Assembly (NCBI GenBank): GCA_934623575.1
Contig: CAKTVL010000018.1
Span: forward strand, 1 to 37,061
Direction of reading: 5' to 3'
Length of the DNA stretch: 37,061 bases
DNA from: an uncultured Oscillospiraceae bacterium
GTDB taxonomy: Bacteria > Bacillota > Clostridia > Oscillospirales > Oscillospiraceae
Shown one piece after another: positions 31,742 through 37,061 of this stretch. Below the pieces are notes generated by a model that ran no database searches, had not been told where the DNA came from, and worked only from the letters and a program-made list of their open reading frames with translations. The number at the start of each line of letters is the position of its first letter. Positions within the stretch are counted from its first letter, which is position 1. Position numbers and translations under genes: made by a program.

Positions 31742-33160
31742 TCAGTGTCTCTTCTTCGCCGTCCACGCCATACCGCTCAGGGACAGCACCGCCGTCACGG
31801 CGTACACGCCAACCCCCGCATCAAACGTCTTGGGAGAACCCTTGGTGGTATCGGTAGTAGTGGTGGAGGGAGAATAATAGTAGTAGTTGTTGGACGGCTT
31901 CTGCTCCGGCTGAGGAACAGTATATCCTTCCTCATCCTGTTTGGTAATGTTCTTGCTGCCGTTAACCGTCACCGTATTCCCCTCGGCATGGTTTTTCACA
32001 TTCACGCCCGCCGCCACACCGGTCAACTGTACATCACCGTTCTTAATGATGATGGTCTTTACACCTTCAGCGGTCGCTGCTGCCTGGATATAATCCGTAC
32101 CATAGTTGTACGTGATCTCACCGGACTCATCAGTCACTTCTGCCATCGCCAGATTTCCATCAGGAGCCGCCCAACTTGCATCGCTTTCTGCAATGGGCAT
32201 ATTATCATAGCGGCCGCCAGTCAGCTTCAGCTTACCCTCGGACGACCCCTGACGCCCATAGATGGTCGTTACCGGCGTTCCGTTGGATTTTACAGTGTTG
32301 ACCTCAACTACCGCCTCAACCACGATACCACCAGTTTTCCCGTTCTTCTCCGTACCGGCTGCTCCCGTCGTACCAAACAAAGCGCCAGCCTTGTTGTCAG
32401 AATTCCCGGTAGATGTCACTTCATTCGCAGTAACAGAGGTATTCTTCACCTCCACCAACGTCCAAGCGTCGCCAGTAGCATGTCCCATCAGCGCACCAAC
32501 AGAGCCTTTACCTGTCAATGTGCTGCCGCTTACCGTGCACCCCGTGAACTTGACTGTTTGGAACACCGGTCCGTCACTGCCGCTATAACCAGCAGAATAT
32601 CCGACAAAACCACCCGTCCAATGTCCGCCTTCCACATGAGAATCTACCAAATGGCAATTCGAGAACACGACCTCTGTCGTTGCCCCAGCGCTGCCAAGAA
32701 ATGCACCTACTCCTTTGCTTTTTGTTTCATCACCTTTTTCAACTTCGATATTCGCATTCGCAATCGTCAGATCGTTGACGATCAGTGCGCACTTACCCGC
32801 CCATGATCCCGAAAACAGCATGTCACTCAGACCGGTGATTTTATGGCCATTCCCGTTCACTGTCACAACACCTGTTCCAGGCTTTCCGCTCTTTCCATAG
32901 CCATTGATGTAGCCGGGCTCCCAACTCCCTGTGATCGTAATATTATTTTTGATATTGATGATCATATTTGCGCCAAAGCAGTCCGTTGCCTTAACTGCCG
33001 CCTGCAATTGTTCTTGGCTCGTCACATCAACGGAATAAGTATCCATCCCATTGGTGCCTTGTTCGCCTTTAACAAAACCGTCATATTCCTCCGCCCAGCT
33101 GACGCTGCACAGCCCCAGCGCCATGACCAGCGCCAACACAGTTGCTACCCACTTTTTCAT
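31742..33160 (-). CDS. Secreted beta-helix-like surface protein with variant sorting signal
   Basis: The 472-residue protein begins with a Sec signal peptide (MKKWVATVLALVMALG, cleavage after SWA). The body has short beta-rich repeats with Gly/Asn/Thr (VTVNGNGHKITGLSDMLFSG, GSVGALMGHATGD, AGALFGTTGAAG), a right-handed beta-helix or GLUG-like pattern. The C-terminus has a Tyr/Ser/Thr-rich linker, SPKTFDAG (about residues 442-449), a hydrophobic segment and KKRH, resembling a sortase signal but with SPKTFD instead of LPXTG. Composition is more AT-rich than neighbouring genes, suggesting separate acquisition. The promoter is at 33254-33281. Function unknown. Confidence 0.75.
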   Translation of the reverse strand: MKKWVATVLALVMALGLCSVSWAEEYDGFVKGEQGTNGMDTYSVDVTSQEQLQAAVKATDCFGANMIINIKNNITITGSWEPGYINGYGKSGKPGTGVVTVNGNGHKITGLSDMLFSGSWAGKCALIVNDLTIANANIEVEKGDETKSKGVGAFLGSAGATTEVVFSNCHLVDSHVEGGHWTGGFVGYSAGYSGSDGPVFQTVKFTGCTVSGSTLTGKGSVGALMGHATGDAWTLVEVKNTSVTANEVTSTGNSDNKAGALFGTTGAAGTEKNGKTGGIVVEAVVEVNTVKSNGTPVTTIYGRQGSSEGKLKLTGGRYDNMPIAESDASWAAPDGNLAMAEVTDESGEITYNYGTDYIQAAATAEGVKTIIIKNGDVQLTGVAAGVNVKNHAEGNTVTVNGSKNITKQDEEGYTVPQPEQKPSNNYYYYSPSTTTTDTTKGSPKTFDAGVGVYAVTAVLSLSGMAWTAKKRH

Positions 33161-33186
33161 GTCCTCTACCCCTTTTGGTTGATATT

Positions 33187-33246
33187 TCCGCAGGACGCTT
33201 CGTTTTAATCTCTGTTAAAACGCTAAAGCAGGAGTACTCCTGCGGA
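33187..33246 (-). promoter_or_regulatory. Structured leader of the surface-protein gene
   Basis: Three overlapping inverted repeats lie between promoter and start codon: outer TCCGCAGGA (33187-33195) with TCCTGCGGA (33238-33246), CGTTTTAA/TTAAAACG (33201-33222) and the perfect palindrome GCAGGAGTACTCCTGC (33228-33243). The outer pairing and the palindrome share TCCTGC and so exclude each other, suggesting alternative leader folds. Function inferred. Confidence 0.5.
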
Positions 33247-33253
33247 TATACAG

Positions 33254-33281
33254 ATTATACCACACTCTCCCGGTTTGTCCA
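33254..33281 (-). promoter_or_regulatory. Promoter of the surface-protein gene
   Basis: On the minus strand TGGACA and TATAAT are separated by 16 bases, with an extended -10 (TGG before TATAAT), about 90 bases upstream of the start codon. Confidence 0.7.
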
Positions 33282-33611
33282 CCCCAATTTCAGTATTTTC
33301 CCCTAAAACCTCCATTCCCGGTAACAAATTTCTTGCATTTTTCCACATTTTGGAAATTTACCCGCATCGGCCCGCCCCGCCTTTTGCCTTCCCCTTGAGG
33401 GGAAGGTGTCAGCCGCAGGCTGACGGATGAGGTGTCATTGCGAGGAGGGCGAAGCCCGACGTGGCAATCCGCCTCCCCCGTAGTACCCTGCGTCCTCGAC
33501 GCAGCGCAGCAAGTGCCCCTGGGGTACGGTCCGCCGCAAGCACTCTTAAGGCCCCCCCACTTTTTATACTTCTTCCTCTGCACGGCAATATCCCCGCGCA
33601 GCTGCCGTGCA
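33282..33611. other. Intergenic region with repeat cluster, no gene
   Basis: No credible ORF is seen; a 97-codon minus-strand frame runs through repeats and is rejected. The region holds three successive hairpin units (33387-33406, 33408-33424, 33434-33471). The part nearest lexA (about 33475-33611) shows no recognisable signal. Confidence 0.65.
33387..33471. repeat. Composite hairpin repeat cluster (three units)
   Basis: CCTTCCCC/GGGGAAGG (loop TTGA), GTCAGCC/GGCTGAC (loop GCA) and the ATTGC...GCAAT unit lie end to end. The third unit is a second copy of the 31569-31602 repeat. This looks like a REP/BIME-like composite element. Confidence 0.75.
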
Positions 33612-34283
33612 TCAGCTGTACTGCCGCACCACCGCCGTGACCTTGCCCAACAAGGTCGCCTCGCGCCCGTCGATCGGGCGGTAATTCTCGTTCTCCGGCA
33701 GCAGCCACACCTGGCCGTTTCGGCGGCTCAGCCGCTTCACCGTGGCCTCGTCGCCCAGCAGCGCCACCACGATCTCGCCGTTGTTGGCCGTGGGCTGGCG
33801 GTGCACCACCACCAGATCGTCCGGCAATATCCCCGCGTTCAGCATGGATTCGCCCCGCACCCGCAGGGCAAAGTACTCCCCCTCGCGCCCGCCGGTGTCG
33901 AAGGTCAGGTAGTCCTCGATGCACTCCTCCGCCAGGATCGGGCTGCCCGCGGCCACGGTCCCCACCACGGGGATGCGGTCCGCCGCCGGCTCCTCCTCTT
34001 CCTGCACAGGCGCGGGCGCGCCGGGACCCGCAGAGAGTCCGGAATGCCCGACAGGCGCATCCCCTTGCGGGGGCTGCGCCAGCGTCAAGGCCCGGCCCTT
34101 GCCTGCGCCCTTGGTCAGCACGCCCAGCTCCTCCATGTGCTTCAGGTGGAAATGCACCGTGGACGGCGACTTCAGCCCCACCGCCTCGCCGATCTCCCGC
34201 ACGGAGGGCGGGTACCCCTGCTCCCGCAGCGCCTGCGCGATGTAGTCGTAAATGCGCTGCTGCATTTTTGTCATCTTCGCCAT
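33612..34283 (-). CDS. lexA: LexA SOS repressor
   Basis: LexA represses SOS genes and is inactivated by RecA-stimulated self-cleavage. The 223-residue protein starts MAKMTKMQQRIYDY. It has the winged HTH (about residues 8-60; YPPSVREIGEAVGL), a long Pro/Gly/Glu-rich linker (about 69-101), the cleavage site Ala112-Gly113 (VAAGSP), Ser146 in GESM and Lys183 in ATVKRL. AAAGGGG lies upstream of ATG 34283; a 51-codon upstream extension in the same frame is not supported by a ribosome-binding site. An SOS-box-like site overlaps its promoter, so it is probably autoregulated. Confidence 0.96.
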   Translation of the reverse strand: MAKMTKMQQRIYDYIAQALREQGYPPSVREIGEAVGLKSPSTVHFHLKHMEELGVLTKGAGKGRALTLAQPPQGDAPVGHSGLSAGPGAPAPVQEEEEPAADRIPVVGTVAAGSPILAEECIEDYLTFDTGGREGEYFALRVRGESMLNAGILPDDLVVVHRQPTANNGEIVVALLGDEATVKRLSRRNGQVWLLPENENYRPIDGREATLLGKVTAVVRQYS

Positions 34284-34492
34284 ACCTCTGCCCCTTTCGC
34301 CTTTCTCACGCCCTATGCCGCGCTGCTCGCGCGCTTCCATCGCCGCTTTGCGGCGATATTTCCTGCGCCGGACACCGCAGTCCTCTGTCTCAGCAGGCCC
34401 CGACGGCTTTTCCGCCGATTCTATACCGTTTTCCATGTCGTTCTCATGCGTTCCATGCTGCTGTCAACAAGCGCATGCACTTTTCTGACCAC

Positions 34493-34521
34493 ATTATATC
34501 ACGGCGGCGCGCATATTGCAA
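34493..34521 (-). promoter_or_regulatory. lexA promoter
   Basis: On the minus strand TTGCAA and TATAAT are separated by 17 bases, about 210 bases upstream of the lexA start. The -35 overlaps the SOS-box-like site at 34518-34531. Confidence 0.75.
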
Positions 34522-34531
34522 CATTTGTTCT
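34518..34531 (-). promoter_or_regulatory. SOS-box-like LexA site
   Basis: AGAACAAATGTTGC on the minus strand matches 12 of 14 positions of the Gram-positive LexA consensus (CGAACRNRYGTTYC; mismatches at the first base and at the Y). It overlaps the -35 of lexA, an expected place for autorepression. Confidence 0.7.
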
Positions 34532-34553
34532 ATTATTTTTTGAATTTTTCCTC

Positions 34554-34582
34554 TTGCAAACGCCCCCGATATGTGATAAAAT
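34554..34582 (+). promoter_or_regulatory. secG promoter
   Basis: TTGCAA and TAAAAT are separated by 17 bases, about 55 bases upstream of the secG start. Confidence 0.75.
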
Positions 34583-34637
34583 CAACAGTACTGTGATTAG
34601 AATGCCGCATGGCATGGAATAGTTGGAGGAGTCCGAA

Positions 34638-34868
34638 ATGTTGATTGCTATTACGATTTTGCAGCTTATCGCCGCCCTGATCCTGATCCTGATCGTGTTG
34701 TTCCAGTCCGGCAAGAGCCAGGGCCTGTCCGGCACCATCGGCGGCATCGCTGACAGCTATATGGCCAAGTCCAAGGCCAAGAGCCTTGACGCCAAGCTGG
34801 CCAAGGCCACGAAGTGGGTGGGCGCTGTGTTCATCGTCCTGACCCTGGTCATCAACTGCATGCTGTAA
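34638..34868 (+). CDS. secG: Preprotein translocase subunit SecG
   Basis: The 76-residue integral membrane protein belongs to the SecYEG channel. Two transmembrane helices are visible (IAITILQLIAALILILIVLF near residues 3-22 and VGAVFIVLTLVINCML at the end), with the family loop QSGKSQGLSGTIGG between. GGAGGAG lies six bases before ATG 34638; a TTG five codons upstream is part of this site. A terminator follows. It works with SecA, encoded about 6 kb upstream. Confidence 0.96.
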   Translation: MLIAITILQLIAALILILIVLFQSGKSQGLSGTIGGIADSYMAKSKAKSLDAKLAKATKWVGAVFIVLTLVINCML

Positions 34869-34886
34869 GCTTATATCTGCATCGAA

Positions 34887-34918
34887 CCGCCCCGGAGCAG
34901 CGCTCCGGGGCGGTTTTT
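34887..34918. terminator. Bidirectional terminator after secG
   Basis: CCGCCCCGGAGC and GCTCCGGGGCGG form a perfect 12-bp stem with a 3-base loop, followed by TTTTT. It is shared by convergent secG (plus) and the deacetylase gene (minus, whose stop it adjoins). Confidence 0.92.
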
Positions 34919-35622
34919 CACTTTGCGCAGCGATACGTCACGCCCGGTTCCGGCGTGATGCCCTTGCGCGCCAGCAGCTCCTCCACGGTCACGAACACAT
35001 ATCCCTGCTGCTGCAAATGCGCCACCGCTGTCAGCACCGCGTCCACGGTGTTCTGGTAGCGGTCGTGCAGCAGCACGATGTCGCCGTCGCCGGTGCAGCG
35101 GTAGATCACGTCCAATATCCTGCCGCTGTCCTTTGTGCGCCAGTCCTCCGTGTCCACAGACCAGTTCACCAGCGGCACGGACAGCGCCGCCGACTCCTTC
35201 TCCGCCAGCAGCCCATAGGGCGGGCGCACCCAATACTCCCCCTCCCCCAGCAGCTCCTGCAGCAGGGCGTCGTTTTTCTCCAGATCCGCCAGCGCTTCCT
35301 CCGGCGTCAGGCTGTGCAGGTCCGCGTGGTCATAGGAGTGGTTGCCCACCTGGTGGCCCTCCGCCGCGATGCGCTGCACGATGTCCGGGTCCTTCACCGC
35401 CTGGCAGCCCACCACGAAAAAGGTCGCCTTGGCCCCCAGCTCCGCCAGTCCGTCCAGCAGCCGGGGCGTACACCGGGGCGACGGGCCGTCGTCGAAGGTC
35501 AGCGCCACATACTTGAGCGTATCCTGCGGCGTTTGGCCGGAGACCGGGGCCTCCTGCTCCCGCGAAGCGCAGGCGGACAGGCACAGCAGCAGCGCCAGCA
35601 GCGCGCAAAGGGTTCTCTTCAT
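34918..35622 (-). CDS. Polysaccharide deacetylase lipoprotein (NodB domain)
   Basis: The 234-residue lipoprotein has lipobox LSAC (Cys18). The NodB homology domain carries ALTFDDGPS, the metal ligands in GNHSYDHADLHS, RPPYG and the C-terminal IVLLHDR. Likely substrates are N-acetylated cell-wall or exopolysaccharide sugars; the choice cannot be made from sequence. ATG 35622 follows a weak GGTGATGAG; an upstream frame to 35673 overlaps a terminator hairpin and is not favoured. It lies between rplQ and the secG terminator. Confidence 0.9.
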   Translation of the reverse strand: MKRTLCALLALLLCLSACASREQEAPVSGQTPQDTLKYVALTFDDGPSPRCTPRLLDGLAELGAKATFFVVGCQAVKDPDIVQRIAAEGHQVGNHSYDHADLHSLTPEEALADLEKNDALLQELLGEGEYWVRPPYGLLAEKESAALSVPLVNWSVDTEDWRTKDSGRILDVIYRCTGDGDIVLLHDRYQNTVDAVLTAVAHLQQQGYVFVTVEELLARKGITPEPGVTYRCAK

Positions 35623-35662
35623 CTCATCACCGGGAGAAGTATATGCGTCGGTGCGCAGAAAG

Positions 35663-35682
35663 AGACGCCGCAAGCGGCGTCT
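35663..35682. terminator. Hairpin before the deacetylase gene
   Basis: AGACGCCGC and GCGGCGTCT form a 9-bp stem with a 2-base AA loop, about 40 bases upstream of the deacetylase start. It may be a second terminator of rplQ transcription. Confidence 0.5.
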
Positions 35683-35706
35683 TTGGGAAAATCCTCCAAA
35701 AAGCGC

Positions 35707-35738
35707 AAAAAGAACACGCCCTGCGGCGTGTTCTTTTT
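35707..35738 (-). terminator. rplQ terminator
   Basis: AAAAAGAACACGCC and GGCGTGTTCTTTTT form a perfect 14-bp stem with a 4-base loop, within about 45 bases of the rplQ stop. Read on the minus strand it ends in T. It closes the rpoA-rplQ operon. Confidence 0.92.
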
Positions 35739-35752
35739 GTATGAAAGTAAAT

Positions 35753-36097
35753 TTACTTCACCAGCTCAATAATGGCGGTCTCAGCAGCATCGCCGCGGCG
35801 GACGCCGGTGCGGATGATGCGGGTATAGCCACCGTTGCGCTCGGCGTAGCTGGGAGCCAGTTCCTTGAACAGCTTGTTGGCCACATCCTCGCGGGTGATG
35901 AAGCTCAGCGCCTGACGGTAAGCGGCCAGGTCGCCCTTCTTGCCGAGAGTGATCATCTTCTCGGTGAGGGGCTTGATCTCCTTGGCTCGGGTGATGGTGG
36001 TCTCCATCCGGCCGTTGTCCAGAAGATCGGTGACCTGCTGACGGAGCATCGCCATACGCTGATCGGTAGTCTTACCGAGCTTACGAGTTCCGGGCAT
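35753..36097 (-). CDS. rplQ: Large ribosomal subunit protein L17
   Basis: The 114-residue protein begins [18 protein letters not shown] and contains the family [19 protein letters not shown]. It follows rpoA by about 45 bases, as in most bacteria, and precedes a strong terminator. Length and context are normal. Confidence 0.98.
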   Translation of the reverse strand: MPGTRKLGKTTDQRMAMLRQQVTDLLDNGRMETTITRAKEIKPLTEKMITLGKKGDLAAYRQALSFITREDVANKLFKELAPSYAERNGGYTRIIRTGVRRGDAAETAIIELVK

Positions 36098-36143
36098 TTC
36101 AGTTTCCTCCTTGTTATGATCGGGCGCGGTACGCGCTGGATCG

Positions 36144-37061
36144 TTAGTTGTTGTCTTCGCTGGCCAGGGACAAGCCCATCATCGCCAGCTTGTTGATGAC
36201 TTCCTCCAGGGACTTACGTCCCAGATTGCGGACCTTCATCATCTCGTCCTCGGTCTTGGAGATCAAGTCCTCGACGGTGTTGATGTTGGCACGCTTGAGG
36301 CAGTTGAAGCTGCGCACGGACAGATCCAGCTCCTCGATGGTCAGCTCCAGCATCTTGTCCTTGGAGTCCTGCGCCTTTTCCACCACGGTGGACTTGTCGC
36401 CCAGCGTGTCGGACAGGTCGGTGAACAGGGCAAAATGGTCGCAGAGGATCTTGGCGCCCAGGGACACCGCATCGCGGGCGGCGATGGTGGTGTCGGTCCA
36501 GACCTCCAGCGTCAGCTTGTCGTAGTCGCTGGACGCACCCACGCGGGTGCTCTCCACGGTGTAGTTGACCTTATAAACGGGGGTGTAGATACTGTCGATG
36601 GGGATCACGCCGATGACGCCGGGACGTGCCGCCTTGTTCTTGTCGGCGGAGACGTAGCCGCGGCCGTGGCTCAGGGTGATCTCCATGCTGAGGGTGGCGC
36701 CCACATCCAGCGTTGCAATGTGCAGCTCGGGATTCAGGACCTCCACCTCACCGTCGCTCTTGATGTCACCGGCCGTGACCTCGCAGGGGCCCACCGCCTC
36801 GATGAACACCGTCTTGACGGTATCGCTGTGCAGCTTCGTCAGCAGATTCTTCACGTTCAGAACGATCTCCGTCACGTCCTCCTTCACACCGGGGATGGTG
36901 GAGAACTCGTGCTGCACGCCGGCAATTTTAATGCTGGTGGCAGCCGTTCCGGGAAGGCTGGACAGCAGGATGCGCCGCAGCGCATTGCCCAAAGTCGTTC
37001 CGTATCCGCGCTCCAGGGGTTCGATCACATATTTTCCATAGGAAGCGTCGCCGGGTGTTTC
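36144..37061 (-). CDS. rpoA: DNA-directed RNA polymerase subunit alpha (5' end outside window)
   Basis: 306 residues are visible in one frame up to the right edge (from [20 protein letters not shown]). The N-terminal dimerization domain contains [20 protein letters not shown], and the C-terminal domain has [20 protein letters not shown] and [11 protein letters not shown]. Only a short N-terminal piece is missing. An in-frame GTG/ATG at about 37028 would be an internal start and should not be used. It lies upstream of rplQ. Confidence 0.98.
   Translation of the reverse strand, partial: ETPGDASYGKYVIEPLERGYGTTLGNALRRILLSSLPGTAATSIKIAGVQHEFSTIPGVKEDVTEIVLNVKNLLTKLHSDTVKTVFIEAVGPCEVTAGDIKSDGEVEVLNPELHIATLDVGATLSMEITLSHGRGYVSADKNKAARPGVIGVIPIDSIYTPVYKVNYTVESTRVGASSDYDKLTLEVWTDTTIAARDAVSLGAKILCDHFALFTDLSDTLGDKSTVVEKAQDSKDKMLELTIEELDLSVRSFNCLKRANINTVEDLISKTEDEMMKVRNLGRKSLEEVINKLAMMGLSLASEDNN

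Larger units (their letters stand above)
34284..34637. other. lexA-secG divergent intergenic region
   Basis: No gene is supported. It contains the lexA leader (34284-34486), the lexA promoter with an SOS-box-like site (34493-34531), the secG promoter (34554-34582) and the secG leader. The long lexA leader has no recognised regulatory RNA. Confidence 0.7.

Noticed and set aside
29589..31766. 725-codon minus-strand ORF opposite the solute-binding protein
   Set aside because: Low-complexity Gly/Ala/Val-rich translation without domains; the plus-strand lipoprotein has signal peptide and family motifs.
33290..33583. 97-codon minus-strand ORF downstream of lexA
   Set aside because: It runs through the hairpin repeat cluster, has no ribosome-binding site and no homologous-looking segment.
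34284..34436. N-terminal extension of LexA
   Set aside because: Charged low-complexity translation; the strong ribosome-binding site and family N-terminus support ATG 34283.

Overview
The window suggests a Gram-positive Clostridia genome, most likely Oscillospirales/Oscillospiraceae. This is inferred from gene order, high GC with strong Shine-Dalgarno sites, a Firmicutes-type rpoBC-L7Ae-rpsL-rpsG-fusA-tuf cluster, and interspersed repeats of a type I remember from that group. No tRNA, rRNA or CRISPR array was found.

Layout. 1-11.9 kb (minus strand): the RNA polymerase beta/beta' operon rpoB-rpoC with a textbook promoter (TTGACA-17-TATAAT) and a terminator, then a separately promoted translation operon (L7Ae-like protein, rpsL, rpsG, fusA, tuf; tuf runs off the left edge and has its own promoter). 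11.98-22.75 kb: a lower-GC integrative mobilizable element (IME) of about 10.8 kb, with a large serine recombinase, MobV relaxase, CHC2 primase plus P4/D5-type helicase, a divergent regulatory operon (excisionase-like HTH, XRE regulator, sigma-like factor), an AT-rich ECF sigma/membrane sensor pair, and several hairpin-rich noncoding regions. 22.4-25.7 kb (minus): a 23S rRNA m5U methyltransferase whose 3' end has been replaced by the IME, behind a beta-CASP metallo-beta-lactamase. 25.9-31.5 kb (plus): secA, then pgeF, a solute-binding lipoprotein and a VOC protein. 31.7-33.2 kb (minus): an AT-richer secreted beta-helix-like surface protein with a variant sorting signal. 33.4-37 kb: repeat cluster, lexA (minus) divergent from secG (plus), a polysaccharide deacetylase lipoprotein, rplQ and rpoA (minus, truncated by the right edge).

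Most notable observation. The IME is inserted inside the last codons of the methyltransferase gene, and its recombinase gene ends at the opposite junction in the same frame. Integration has therefore swapped 3' ends. The methyltransferase now carries a 100-residue element-encoded tail, and the recombinase ends in nine codons that look like the native methyltransferase C-terminus, followed by that gene's native terminator. After precise excision the recombinase would be about 650 aa with the tail and the methyltransferase about 446 aa with its native end. This predicts that recombination at the att site switches the C-terminus of the integrase itself and that a host rRNA methyltransferase is modified in every carrier.

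How the genes work together. The native neighbourhood is almost entirely core machinery (transcription, translation, secretion, SOS control). The element has integrated between rlmCD and the rpoB promoter while keeping the native terminator. Its mobilization/replication genes face one way and its regulatory genes the other, sharing one divergent control region at about 17.5-17.7 kb.
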